DNA of 42,234 bases, taken from positions 1 through 42,234 of the IMG/VR virus record IMGVR_UViG_3300029268_000039, one strand, 5' to 3'. Source of the DNA: a virus. This document shows positions 22,614-30,601 of this stretch, one piece after another. Each line of letters starts with the position of its first letter. Positions within the stretch are counted from its first letter, which is position 1. The notes below the pieces were generated by a model, which worked only from the letters and a program-made list of their open reading frames with translations, had not been told where the DNA came from and did not search any database. A program made the translations under genes and the position numbers.

Positions 22614-22641
22614 AGTATAACATTTATTTATTTGTTGTCAA
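22614..22641 (-). promoter_or_regulatory. strong early leftward promoter
   Basis: Minus strand TTGACA (22641-22636), 16-base spacer, TATACT (22619-22614). Near-consensus sigma-70 promoter reading into the whole leftward arm. Transcript start expected near 22607. Confidence 0.75.
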
Positions 22642-22744
22642 GTATTATTTTATTTATTTTTATTACTTGTATTAATGATATCATTGAGCGTGTAAAGCAT
22701 AGAATTGAGCGTATTAATACACCATAAACACGTCGGAGTTTCAT
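22628..22744 (-). CDS. possible leaderless 38-residue reading frame
   Basis: ATG at 22744 follows the TATAAT of the second leftward promoter by only seven bases, so a transcript would start at or beside the ATG. The frame reads MKLRRVYGVLIRSILCF and on to a TAA at 22630-22628, within the first iteron cluster. No Shine-Dalgarno. It may just be an open stretch in regulatory DNA. Confidence 0.2.
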   Translation of the reverse strand: MKLRRVYGVLIRSILCFTRSMISLIQVIKINKIILDNK

Positions 22745-22751
22745 TAATTAT

Positions 22752-22779
22752 ATTATATTGAATAGTTTAAAGAAGTCAA
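22752..22779 (-). promoter_or_regulatory. second leftward promoter
   Basis: Minus strand TTGACT (22779-22774), 16-base spacer, TATAAT (22757-22752): 11 of 12 consensus bases. It lies about 140 bases upstream of the first and reads through two TTGAGCG motifs on the way, which would let a motif-binding protein control it. Confidence 0.55.
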
Positions 22780-23189
22780 CATTTATTTCTTATTGTTATA
22801 TAGTTACTTAAAACCAATAAAAAAGAGATATAATATATATGTGCGCGTATAAGTGTTATAAAAAACGGAGATAATTGGCATACTTCTCAAAAGAAATCAA
22901 ATAAATCAAATACACGCTCAATGATGTATTTTGTTTAATCATTTAATTAATTGTATTACTTTGATTAATTAACTTGTTAAGCTCAATTGGGTACATTTCA
23001 CGCTTGAGCGTGTAAATTATACGCTCTAATAGCCTCAAGGCTGCATGATCTTTAATTAGTTAATATACTTACATTACTTGCATAACGCTCAATGATATCA
23101 TATAAGCGTACACAACACGCTTTAATCTTGAGCGTGCCCATGCGTTGGCTAATTGAGCGGATCAATTCATAAAACTCAAACCCACCCCC

Positions 23190-23206
23190 GGGTCAATTTT
23201 TGACCC
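23190..23206. promoter_or_regulatory. 17-bp palindrome GGGTCAA-TTT-TTGACCC
   Basis: A perfect 7-bp dyad with a 3-base centre, about 120 bases upstream of the rightward promoter. No U-run follows on either strand, so it looks more like a dimeric protein-binding operator than a terminator. It interrupts the iteron array in a local C-rich patch (CCCACCCCCGGG). Confidence 0.45.
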
Positions 23207-23325
23207 TATATGGGATCTTCCGATACGTGCGGGTTCGGAATGGAAGCCACCCTACGCTCAATTTCAATTCACAAAAATTCTGAAAAACAATTTTTCTAAT
23301 TATTCATATAAATAAAAAATTTTAC

Positions 23326-23353
23326 TTGACAAAAATAATTTTTCAAATATAAT
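23326..23353 (+). promoter_or_regulatory. strong rightward promoter of the structural arm
   Basis: TTGACA (23326-23331), 16-base spacer, TATAAT (23348-23353): full consensus boxes. It points into the packaging and head genes; transcript start expected near 23360. Confidence 0.8.
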
Positions 23354-23361
23354 TAACTCAA

Positions 23362-23383
23362 CCCTCAAGGAATAGTCCTTGGG
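23362..23383 (+). promoter_or_regulatory. 5'-terminal hairpin in the rightward leader
   Basis: CAAGGA-ATAG-TCCTTG (23366-23381), extended by CC/GG around a bulged T. It should form at the very 5' end of the late transcript, a few bases before AGGAGG (23392). 5' hairpins like this can stabilise phage mRNA or gate the ribosome site. Confidence 0.45.
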
Positions 23384-23402
23384 AAAAAATAGGAGGTAAC
23401 AA

Positions 23403-23987
23403 ATGGCAAAAGGACAACAGGGCATTTTAATAAAATGTCATGGTATGTATTACTACAAAACAGAAACAGCAAAAGGGACTAAGCCTTTTGATTATGAAGT
23501 ACGCGCTCCGTCGCTGGAATTCTTCCGTGAGACGACAACTAAGTACATGGGTACTGATGAGAAGGGACGCGCAAAGGCAGAAGAAAGATCTTTTATAAAT
23601 ATCAGAGGTCAATTAAAGAAAAGGTTATTGCCTTTGTTATTAAGTAGAAAGTTTACGGATTTTGCGAGAGTTAAATATGTTACGATTGATGAGATTATTT
23701 CTGAAACTAAAGAAAATCTTGATCTTCCTATTGCTCTGCGTTCGAAAAAACAGTTGGCGGTTTTGATTAATGAAGGGAGAATGCCAATTGACGTCGAGGA
23801 TTACATGGACATAGACGAGTTACGCACAGATATATTGGAGTATCAAGAAGACCCAGAGGCATTTAATCGGGACAAAGGCCGCAGAGATAAGAGACGCGGT
23901 GAGGAAAGATCCTTTATTGAGATGAACAATCTTAATGAGACTCTACCTCCAGTTAAGAAAACGTCCAGTGGTATAGCGGATATGTAA
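23403..23987 (+). CDS. hypothetical protein opening the structural operon, 194 aa
   Basis: First gene behind the rightward promoter, with AGGAGG before ATG. Opens MAKGQQGILIKCHGMYYYKT; then EERSFINIRGQLKKRLLPLLL and an acidic region (DVEDYMDIDELRTDILEYQEDPE). A second EERSFIEM follows a basic patch (RDKGRRDKRRGEE). No catalytic motif. It stands directly before the terminase genes, so a packaging-associated or DNA-binding role is possible. Not recognised as a known family. Confidence 0.65.
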   Translation: MAKGQQGILIKCHGMYYYKTETAKGTKPFDYEVRAPSLEFFRETTTKYMGTDEKGRAKAEERSFINIRGQLKKRLLPLLLSRKFTDFARVKYVTIDEIISETKENLDLPIALRSKKQLAVLINEGRMPIDVEDYMDIDELRTDILEYQEDPEAFNRDKGRRDKRRGEERSFIEMNNLNETLPPVKKTSSGIADM

Positions 23988-23989
23988 AT

Positions 23990-24367
23990 ATGGCAGATGA
24001 ATTGATTGAATACCCAGAAGGAAGTAATGTGGCCATTGCGGGGGGCAAGGTTATGCCCGTAGGCAAACCACCCATTACCCCTTCTGAGGTACTCAGTCAG
24101 CTCAAGGATGTGTTCCGTATGCCCTACATGGGCAAGGATTTGGACAAGGTGGGAATGTCTTTAATTGAAGCGGCGCTATATTCGGCAATGAAGGCGGCTG
24201 CGGATGGAGACACTGACGCTCTGGAAAAAATGTTGAATAGAATTATGGGACGTCCTTTACAATCAGTACAAAATCTAAACGTCAATGGGACGCTAAAGGA
24301 GTTATTGGATGGAATCGCTCGATCTGACACAATCACAGTTGAAGGCACTGACCCGTTTAGCGGGTAA
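23990..24367 (+). CDS. putative small terminase subunit
   Basis: 125 residues, two bases after the previous stop. The central helices (LIEAALYSAMKAAADGDTDALEKMLNRIMGRPLQSV) resemble the nucleic-acid-recognition or oligomerisation part of small terminases of DUF5681 kind, in which 'GD..A...L..R..GKP' is typical. The gene overlaps the large terminase by 59 bases, the usual order. The N-terminal DNA-binding domain is short, so the call rests on context as much as sequence. Confidence 0.55.
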   Translation: MADELIEYPEGSNVAIAGGKVMPVGKPPITPSEVLSQLKDVFRMPYMGKDLDKVGMSLIEAALYSAMKAAADGDTDALEKMLNRIMGRPLQSVQNLNVNGTLKELLDGIARSDTITVEGTDPFSG

Positions 24368-25901
24368 TTTAGAGTTCTTCTCTAAGCATTGTTTAAAAAT
24401 TGTAGACAAAGCGGGGGAAGTTCAGCCTTTGGTGTTTAATAGAACGCAGCAGTATATCCATCAATGTCTGGAGAAACAACTCCAAGAGACCGGAATGATA
24501 CGCGCTATAATCCTAAAAGGAAGACAGCAAGGTTGTACTACGTACATTCAGGCTAGGTATTTCCATAAAACGAGTTTTAAGTCAAATCTTTCAGCGTTTG
24601 TACTTGCCCACCAGGTTGAGTCTACAATTAAAATATTCGGAATGGCCCAGAGGTTTAGGAGAAATCTACCCCAGGCATTGCAACTTCCGTTGTTAAAAGA
24701 CACGGAGCGTGCCATGTCTATGGACAATGGGTCTAGTTATACCGTAGGGACCGCGGGGAGCGCCCAAATAGGGAGAGGTATGACCGTACAGCTATTTCAT
24801 GGTTCTGAGGTTGGGTTCTATGAGAATGCCGATGAACTAAGTACCGGATTGATGCAAACGGTGGCGGATGTGATGGGGACAGAACTTATCTTTGAAAGTA
24901 CGGCTAATGGTCCGGGGAATCTGTTTTATGAATTAGTCATGGGGGCAATTGCTGGAAAGAATGGCTTTCAGTTAATCTTTGCCCCGTGGTATTGGGATCC
25001 GGGATATCGTGATGAGACAGCACTTTTGGAAACGGATTTGGACGAGAAGGAACGCAAATACTACGAAACGTACAAGGATGATGGACTAACTCTCAATCAC
25101 CTTTCGTGGAGGCGTAGGAAAATTGCGGCCTTTGGTGGACACGAATATAAATTTTTACAGGAGTACCCATTTAATCCCGAAGAAGCCTTTGTGAAAGCGG
25201 AAGGTAGATTTTTTGATTTGGCTAAGGTTTATGCTGCAAAAGGCAAAAAGACAAAGGTAAATAATGAGTCTCCGTTAATTTTGGGTATCGACCAAGGTAG
25301 AACTGGTGATGATACTACGATTGCCCGAAGGATTGGGAATGTTATTCTTCCGTTTGAAGTTATCCCGGGTGATGATGGAATCGAGAGGGATATGCGATTA
25401 GCCGGAAGGGTGGCTAAAATTATTGATATTGAGAAACCAGACCTGGTGGTATTTGACGTTACTAATGAACACGGCGCTATGGACCGGCTGCATGAAATGG
25501 GGTATAGTCGTCGGCTGGTTAAAGGGGTACACTTTGGGGAGAAGGCTAATGATTCCACTCGGCATAGAAATAAAAGGGTGGAGATGCACTTTGAGTTTAG
25601 GGAGTGGTATGAGGATCCGGATGCCGCGATCCCGAATGACCAGCAATTTATTACGGAGATCGGTGCAGTTCCGATTGAAAAAGAATCTAGTAATAACGTG
25701 GCCTATCTAGTTCCCAAGGATGATATCAAAAAAGATTTAGGATGGAGCCCTAATAAATTAGATGCTACAGTTTTAACTTTTTCTTTTCCGGTTAAGAAAC
25801 GCGCGAATCAAGATAATCAAAATAGATCAACACTCTCTGTCAAGACAGGATTTAAGTCCACACTCAGAAGTAAACAAGGATTGGATTATGCAAGAAGATA
25901 A
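24309..25901 (+). CDS. terL: large terminase subunit (packaging ATPase/nuclease)
   Basis: 530 residues; ATG at 24309 has AGGAG seven bases upstream, so the overlap with the small subunit is real. ATPase: Walker A-like GRQQGCTT (71-78), then VQLFHGSEVGFYENAD (Walker B region with the catalytic Glu), and FESTANGPGN (motif III). Nuclease: ILGIDQGRTGDDTT with the first Asp of the RNase H fold, LVVFDVTNEHG and a late Asp in LGWSPNKLDAT. It powers DNA packaging into the head through the portal. Length and motif order are normal for the family. Confidence 0.92.
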   Translation: MESLDLTQSQLKALTRLAGNLEFFSKHCLKIVDKAGEVQPLVFNRTQQYIHQCLEKQLQETGMIRAIILKGRQQGCTTYIQARYFHKTSFKSNLSAFVLAHQVESTIKIFGMAQRFRRNLPQALQLPLLKDTERAMSMDNGSSYTVGTAGSAQIGRGMTVQLFHGSEVGFYENADELSTGLMQTVADVMGTELIFESTANGPGNLFYELVMGAIAGKNGFQLIFAPWYWDPGYRDETALLETDLDEKERKYYETYKDDGLTLNHLSWRRRKIAAFGGHEYKFLQEYPFNPEEAFVKAEGRFFDLAKVYAAKGKKTKVNNESPLILGIDQGRTGDDTTIARRIGNVILPFEVIPGDDGIERDMRLAGRVAKIIDIEKPDLVVFDVTNEHGAMDRLHEMGYSRRLVKGVHFGEKANDSTRHRNKRVEMHFEFREWYEDPDAAIPNDQQFITEIGAVPIEKESSNNVAYLVPKDDIKKDLGWSPNKLDATVLTFSFPVKKRANQDNQNRSTLSVKTGFKSTLRSKQGLDYARR

Positions 25902-26304
25902 AGTTGTTGACAAAAATACAATATGTGGTAATCTAAAATACAAGCAGAAGTTTTATGTTGTTTTCAAAGATACTGGTGAAAATAAGTGGTGGAATTTCTT
26001 GTTAGATAAAAATTTTAAACATTGTTTTTTGTTATTTGAGAATCCGGTCGGGGGGAGCATAGTAATCAATCCTAGTGAAGGCGGGATGGGGGTTTATTTT
26101 TATGCTAAAGACGCCAAGACGATGGCAGCAGATGCTAGGTTTGCAAATTTTATTGTTGTGGAATATATTACCCGTGGGATGGAAACACGCTATTTTAAAT
26201 TTTTTAGAACATGCGTTGGGATTTGTAAAGATTTTCTGGGGATTCATAAATGGTGGATAATAACCCCAAAACAATTATACAGGGAGGTAGCCAAAAATGG
26301 GTGA
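25888..26304 (+). CDS. conserved phage protein between terminase and portal, possible permuted NlpC/P60-like fold
   Basis: 138 residues; AAGGA lies seven bases before the ATG, and the gene overlaps the terminase end by 14. Such a protein between terminase and portal is common in phages: a WWNFLLDKNFKHCFLLFE segment with a conserved His, and a C-terminal TCVGICKDFLGIHKWWIITP with a Cys in helix-start position. The His-then-Cys order is that of circularly permuted NlpC/P60 peptidases, so a peptidase or amidase fold is imaginable. There is no proof, and it may be purely structural. Confidence 0.55.
   Translation: MQEDKVVDKNTICGNLKYKQKFYVVFKDTGENKWWNFLLDKNFKHCFLLFENPVGGSIVINPSEGGMGVYFYAKDAKTMAADARFANFIVVEYITRGMETRYFKFFRTCVGICKDFLGIHKWWIITPKQLYREVAKNG
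25907..25934 (+). promoter_or_regulatory. possible internal promoter with extended -10
   Basis: TTGACA (25907-25912), 16-base spacer, TAATCT (25929-25934) preceded by TGG, an extended -10. It has the same layout as the capsid and fibre promoters but lies inside the coding start of the next gene, so it needs caution. Confidence 0.35.
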
Positions 26305-26539
26305 AGAATTTTCAAGAATAATGACATGGCCTTTCGGGGATTTATTATTTCCAGAAAAAGATACAAGTGGCGGCGGTCAATCGGCGCCCGCAGAAACCGT
26401 TGACACTGGTACGGTAACTCCAGAAAATCCTGAAGTTCAGGCTTCACAACGAAGATTAGCTAGAATGAGTAAATATTTTACAACCCCGACTGGTGTTTTG
26501 GCGGAAGCTGCCACGGGCAAAACCGGAGTATTCTCTTAA
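26297..26539 (+). CDS. small protein preceding the portal, 80 aa
   Basis: GGGAGG stands about ten bases before the ATG. The middle is low-complexity (SGGGQSAPAETVDTGTVTPENPE). The C-terminus QRRLARMSKYFTTPTGVLAE followed by TGKTGVFS resembles the small tail/head-associated proteins that precede the portal gene in many podoviruses and siphoviruses. Overlaps the portal start by one base (TAATG). Confidence 0.6.
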   Translation: MGEEFSRIMTWPFGDLLFPEKDTSGGGQSAPAETVDTGTVTPENPEVQASQRRLARMSKYFTTPTGVLAEAATGKTGVFS

Positions 26540-28323
26540 TGGAAATTAATATTGATGCAACACTGAAGGAATTTTCTGCGGTTAAAACTCGCCGAGCACC
26601 TTGGGAGCCAGTATGGGAATTGATTGCTAGATTTATGTTTCAAAGAAAAACAGGATTTACTACGACTACCCTCCCGGGGGATTTTTATGGTAGTGAAGAC
26701 GTTTGTGATAATACCGCGGGTCAGGCTTTGCAGCAAATGGTTTCGTCTTTAGATGGGGCGCTTTGGAAAAATGGTGCTCGTACTTTTAGGATTAAAAAAC
26801 CTCGCCAAGCTAGAGACAGTGAGGAAATTAAAAAATTTTATAACGAAATAAATGCCCGAGTAGTTTATCAAATGGAACACGAAAAGGCGTCTTTTGGTAC
26901 TGCTCGTCAAGAAGCATTTTATGAAGGCGCAGCTTTTGGTACAGACGCCCTAGGAGTTTTTGCGGCTCCCGAGGGATCCGATCATAAAGTAGAATATAAA
27001 GCAATGTCTTTGAAAAAACTTTATGTAGTTGAGGATGCTAAAGGTCGGGTGTACAAAGAGTTTTATGAGGATGAGTTTGATGCCTTTCAATTAGTCGCGG
27101 AGTATGGCGAAGTGGCGTTGACGGAAAAAGTAAAAGCCTTATTAGATTCTAACAACCATGGTACAAAATTAAAAGTCTTATGGGTGATTCGTCCACGCGG
27201 GGATTACCAACCGGATGGTCCGGGTCAGACTAAGTATTCTTACGAGTCTATCCATATTTTAATGGATGAAAAAATAGTTTTACGCCAAGCGGGCTTTAGC
27301 GGCAATTCTATTATTGTTAGCAGATTCTTTAAAAATGAAGGTGAGGAGTATGGAAGATCACCCGGATATAATGCTCTTACTCCGACAGTTAAATTAAACG
27401 CCCTAGTAGAATTAGTTGAGAAGGGTGGGGAGTTAACAGCACTTCCATCATGGTATGTTTTAGATGACGGAACCTTTGGTAACGGCACGATTGATAGATC
27501 TCCGGGTTCAGTTATTCCGATTGATGTTACATCGTCTAAGATTAGTGGCATGGCGCCTATTGGACAAATTGGTTCCGTTGGTGATTTGAATGTTGTTATT
27601 AAAATGATTGAGTATTTGATTGCTGAGATTAAAGGTCATTTCTTTATTGATCGGTTAACTGATCTTAATAATAAAACTCGTATGACTTTAGGTGAGGCCC
27701 AGATCCGTAATGAGATGCGCGCGGATTCAGTGGGGTCTATTTTTAGTCGACAGATTGACGAAAAACTTACACCTACAATTCGTCGAACGATTTCTGTTTT
27801 AGATGAATCTGGGGAATTAGGTATTGTCCCTAATTCAGATATGCACGTTATGAAAGTTGCGGAAGAAAAAGAGGCTTTGTTGATTCCGGAAGATCTTTTA
27901 AAATTAAAGGTTCAGGGTATTGAAATTTATGAAATTGAATATATTTCTCCAGCGGCTCGTATTCTTCGGTCTGAGGAATTACGTGGAGTAATTTCTACAT
28001 GGCAATTCGCCGCCGGTTTTAGTGGAGTGGATCCTAAATTAATGTTATGGTTAGATGGGGATGCTACTATGAAAACCGTCCGTGATTTGTATGGTGCTCC
28101 GGGAGAAATTCTAGTTTCCCAAGATATGTATGACAAAAAATTAGCTGCGTATAATGAATCACAACAAATGATGAGTCAGGCGCAGTTGATGCAAGCAGCA
28201 GCGGACATAAAAGCTAAAGAGGCTTCAGCCAATCAGCAAAACGCCCAAGCGGAGGCGACTGTCAGTGGTATGAATGGTATGACTAATGGAGGAGGAGCGG
28301 GTTACGCTTCTATGATAAGTTGA
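26539..28323 (+). CDS. head-tail connector (portal) protein
   Basis: 594 residues, normal for podovirus portals of the 'head-to-tail connecting' family (PF12236). Typical pieces are present: RRAPWEPVWELIARFMFQRK near the start, DNTAGQALQQMVSSLDGALW, the SKLYVVEDAKGRVYKEF-like beta region (residues ~155-175), GRSPGYNALTPTVKLNAL, and LNNKTRMTLGEAQIRNEMR with the crown/clip helices. The C-terminus is Gln/Ala-rich (SQQMMSQAQLMQAAADIKAK) and forms the barrel helix. The dodecamer forms the DNA channel between head and tail and docks the terminase. Confidence 0.92.
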   Translation: MEINIDATLKEFSAVKTRRAPWEPVWELIARFMFQRKTGFTTTTLPGDFYGSEDVCDNTAGQALQQMVSSLDGALWKNGARTFRIKKPRQARDSEEIKKFYNEINARVVYQMEHEKASFGTARQEAFYEGAAFGTDALGVFAAPEGSDHKVEYKAMSLKKLYVVEDAKGRVYKEFYEDEFDAFQLVAEYGEVALTEKVKALLDSNNHGTKLKVLWVIRPRGDYQPDGPGQTKYSYESIHILMDEKIVLRQAGFSGNSIIVSRFFKNEGEEYGRSPGYNALTPTVKLNALVELVEKGGELTALPSWYVLDDGTFGNGTIDRSPGSVIPIDVTSSKISGMAPIGQIGSVGDLNVVIKMIEYLIAEIKGHFFIDRLTDLNNKTRMTLGEAQIRNEMRADSVGSIFSRQIDEKLTPTIRRTISVLDESGELGIVPNSDMHVMKVAEEKEALLIPEDLLKLKVQGIEIYEIEYISPAARILRSEELRGVISTWQFAAGFSGVDPKLMLWLDGDATMKTVRDLYGAPGEILVSQDMYDKKLAAYNESQQMMSQAQLMQAAADIKAKEASANQQNAQAEATVSGMNGMTNGGGAGYASMIS

Positions 28324-28619
28324 TCGAAAAAAAGACGGAAGAATTAGAGGCTATAAAAGCAGCTAAAGCTAAAGCCAAAGCAAAGTTAGACAAAATTAAA
28401 GTAGCAATTAATGGGGCAAAAGAGGACGAAAATCTACGGATTGTGTTGACTTATTTAGTCGACCTATGTGGCTTTAGGTCTAATCCAGTGGTACTTAGTC
28501 CTAAGAATGAAGTAACTAATGCAACAGAGTACAATGTAGGTAGATTATCGGTGTTTCATGATCTACGAAAATTAATGTCCGCAGAGACGGAGAATCTAAT
28601 TCTAAGGAGGGAAGAATAA
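28320..28619 (+). CDS. Bbp19-like small phage protein
   Basis: 99 residues starting with TTG in an overlap with the portal stop (TTGA); there is no clear Shine-Dalgarno, so translation probably couples to the portal gene. An N-terminal Lys/Ala helix (AIKAAKAKAKAKLDKIK) is followed by VLTYLVDLCGFRSNPVV and YNVGRLSVFHDLRKLM, the pattern of Bbp19-like proteins found between portal and scaffold in Bordetella-type podoviruses. Probable virion morphogenesis role. Confidence 0.65.
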   Translation: MIEKKTEELEAIKAAKAKAKAKLDKIKVAINGAKEDENLRIVLTYLVDLCGFRSNPVVLSPKNEVTNATEYNVGRLSVFHDLRKLMSAETENLILRREE

Positions 28620-29509
28620 TGGAAGGACCAAACGGAGGAGCACCAGCAGCAGGAGCAGCACCAGCAGCGGGAGCAGCAGCGCCAGCAGCAGTTACATTTG
28701 AGAGTTTAAAAGGTTTACAAGGGGATGCGTTTACAGCTATTCTCCCGGATGATATTAAAGCTAAACCTTATGCTAAAGATATAAAAAATTATGAAGATTT
28801 TGTTAAGAAATTCGACGGGGCCCAGACTTTATTAGGGCAACGTAATTTACCAGCAGCTACGGATCCTGACGAGAAGTGGGCTGAGTTCCATGGTAAAACA
28901 AGACCAGAAAAACCTGAAGGTTATGCTATTCCTGAGATCCCTGGTGTACCTAAAGAGTTTGTCCAGAAGGCAGTTGAGGGCCCAATTTTAAAAGGCCTTT
29001 TACACAAAGCCGGAGCGAGTCCATATCAGGCTAAAGTTTTAACGACGGAAATCATGGGTATTCTATTCAAGGCCCAACAGGATATGGAAGCAGAAAAGGT
29101 GAAATCCACAAAAGCTAAAGATGAGTCTTTTGCTAAAATGGCGGGAGATTTATTTGGGGCAAATAAAGACAATGTGTTAGCCAATGGTAAAAAGTTTTTG
29201 GCTGCAAATTTACCAGAGAAGGTTCGTCCGTTATTAGAAAGTTTAGATGAGAAACAATTAACAGTAGTTTTAGCAGCGACGGATGGTATGGCTAAAAAGT
29301 TTACGGGTGAAGATCCTTTCCGTGGCGGTGGTGGTAACGGCGGCGGGGGAAGTGGTGAAACAAAAGAGGCGCTTATCGCCGAGATGCAAAATATTATGAA
29401 AGATCCCGCGTATGCGGATCCATTAAAAGATCGAGTTAAAAATACAGAATTAAATCAAAAAATGGAAGTGATTCGAGGTAAGTTAAAAGTATTATCAGTG
29501 GGCAAATAA
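28619..29509 (+). CDS. capsid scaffolding protein
   Basis: 296 residues, overlap of one base with the preceding stop. It lies immediately upstream of the major capsid gene. The N-terminus is a flexible Ala/Gly/Pro stretch; the body holds WAEFHGKTRPEKPEGYAIPE, a common motif of phage scaffolds, and long helices. A Gly linker (RGGGGNGGGGSGET) precedes the C-terminal helix-loop-helix (MQNIMKDPAYADP ... NQKMEVIRGKLKVLS), which should contact the capsid shell. It guides procapsid assembly and then leaves the head. Confidence 0.82.
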   Translation: MEGPNGGAPAAGAAPAAGAAAPAAVTFESLKGLQGDAFTAILPDDIKAKPYAKDIKNYEDFVKKFDGAQTLLGQRNLPAATDPDEKWAEFHGKTRPEKPEGYAIPEIPGVPKEFVQKAVEGPILKGLLHKAGASPYQAKVLTTEIMGILFKAQQDMEAEKVKSTKAKDESFAKMAGDLFGANKDNVLANGKKFLAANLPEKVRPLLESLDEKQLTVVLAATDGMAKKFTGEDPFRGGGGNGGGGSGETKEALIAEMQNIMKDPAYADPLKDRVKNTELNQKMEVIRGKLKVLSVGK

Positions 29510-29516
29510 AAATATC

Positions 29517-29545
29517 TTGACAAAGAAAATAATATATGCTACAAG
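29517..29545 (+). promoter_or_regulatory. capsid gene promoter with extended -10
   Basis: TTGACA (29517-29522), 17-base spacer, TACAAG (29540-29545) preceded by TGC. It sits just after the scaffold stop and gives the capsid gene its own transcript, fitting the need for many copies of capsid. Confidence 0.6.
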
Positions 29546-29578
29546 TATATTAAATTAAGTTAGCGACATTCTAGTAAT

Positions 29579-29653
29579 CGTCCGGCTCGCCGGGGATCGA
29601 CGAAAAAATAGCTGATGCCACTCAAAGATACACGTCCGGATTTCCGGGGATCG
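29579..29653 (+). promoter_or_regulatory. duplicated hairpin motif in the capsid mRNA leader
   Basis: Two 21-base copies, CGTCCGG-CTCG-CCGGGGATCG (29579-29599) and CGTCCGG-ATTT-CCGGGGATCG (29633-29653), start 54 bases apart. All 17 non-loop bases are identical and the four that differ are exactly the loop of the CCGG/CCGG stem. This is what a conserved RNA hairpin or a double protein-binding site looks like. They lie between the promoter and the capsid ribosome site (ACGGAGGAATTC). Confidence 0.6.
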
Positions 29654-29700
29654 TCAATCGCTGAGACAATCGCAGTTTAACCTTTAACACGGAGGAATTC

Positions 29701-30585
29701 ATGTCTTACGATACAGTTCAAATTACGGAGTTTAATGCTGCTCTCGATGTTCAAGAACAGCAGATGACCTCTCGTCTTTTGCCTTACGCGATTCGTAAAC
29801 CCATCTCGGGCGATGATTTTGCGTATGATGGTTTGACTGAAGTTCAGGCTTACCATGCAAACGGGAGAAACCCGGATATTCAACCGGTCGAAGCAAACTT
29901 TACTCGCAGAAAAATGTCTCGCGATAGAGTAGTTGTAACTTTGTTAGTTGATAACAAAGATGTTCGTGGTATGTTAACGGATCCTCAGAGCGAATTAGCC
30001 AAACTGTGCATTGCCGCAGTTGAGAGAGAAACAGACCGTATTATTTATGATGCTCTGTTTGCGACCGTTTACACCGGACGTAGTTTTGCGACATCAGTGT
30101 CGTACACTACAGACGGAGTTACAAGCGTAGATGCCACCGCTGGATTTACGTATGAGAAGTTGTTAGAAATTCGCGCCAATTTTATTGACGCTGAAGTAGG
30201 AAATCAGGGTGTGGTCCCGATCGCTATTGGTATTTCCGGCGATGAGCATACTGATCTGATGAGCGAAGTTGAACTCACCAGCGGAGACTATACATCTCAG
30301 TATGTTATTTCCAAAGGTATTATCACCAACGCCATGGGCATGGATTTAGTGGCTTTTGGTGCCGGTTCAAACATCACGGATCCTATTTTGGAAACAGTTA
30401 GTGCTGAGAGAATTTCTTTCGCCCTGTCTGCTCGCGGTGTTGCTTTAGGTATTTCTCTTGAAAGAAAGGTAGAGGTTAAGGACTACCCGACTAAGATTGA
30501 AACTAGCATCATTAACGTAATCAAAGAGATGGGTGCCGTTCGTACCGCTGGCGTCCGTATCCAGAGAATACGTTTAACCCCGTAA
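29701..30585 (+). CDS. major capsid protein
   Basis: 294 residues behind a strong GGAGG. It follows the scaffold and has its own promoter and leader. TRRKMSRDRVVVTLLVDNKDV, CIAAVERETDRIIYDALFAT and SFALSARGVALGISLERKVEV are typical of HK97-fold podovirus capsids: an N-terminal arm, the long spine helix and the P-domain. The final strand region (VRTAGVRIQRIRL) closes the A-domain. Its bases are richer in G and C at third positions than the neighbours (many CGT, GGC and ACC codons), as expected for the most highly expressed gene. Confidence 0.88.
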   Translation: MSYDTVQITEFNAALDVQEQQMTSRLLPYAIRKPISGDDFAYDGLTEVQAYHANGRNPDIQPVEANFTRRKMSRDRVVVTLLVDNKDVRGMLTDPQSELAKLCIAAVERETDRIIYDALFATVYTGRSFATSVSYTTDGVTSVDATAGFTYEKLLEIRANFIDAEVGNQGVVPIAIGISGDEHTDLMSEVELTSGDYTSQYVISKGIITNAMGMDLVAFGAGSNITDPILETVSAERISFALSARGVALGISLERKVEVKDYPTKIETSIINVIKEMGAVRTAGVRIQRIRLTP

Positions 30586-30601
30586 GAAAGGAGCGATTTA
30601 G

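Larger units (their letters stand above)
22660..23325. repeat. gene-free divergent region with iteron-like TTGAGCG array, candidate origin/control region
   Basis: About 660 bases with no convincing gene between the divergent arms. Core TTGAGCG(T/G) occurs on both strands: plus at 22684, 22705, 23004, 23128 and 23153; minus at 22913-22921, 23085-23092 and 23254-23261; degenerate copies are at 22981 and 23021. The first two are 21 bases apart, two helical turns. TGATATCATTGAGCGT (22676-22691) recurs inverted at about 23085-23100. Also present: two TTAATTAA sites (22943, 22965), a perfect 9-base tandem AAATCAAAT (22894-22911), and CACGCT/AGCGTG inverted arms (23116-23136). Iterons beside AT-rich DNA fit a replication origin for the primase/helicase, or operators of a regulator. 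Confidence 0.6.

Noticed and set aside
22804-22834. Third promoter in the intergenic region (plus strand, TATAAT at 22829)
   Set aside because: The -10 is perfect, but no acceptable -35 lies 15-19 bases upstream; in AT-rich DNA such a box is expected by chance.
22660-23325. CRISPR-like array from the repeated TTGAGCG motifs
   Set aside because: Motifs are only 7-9 bases, on both strands and irregularly spaced; there are no repeat-spacer units and no cas genes apart from a phage Cas4-like nuclease elsewhere.
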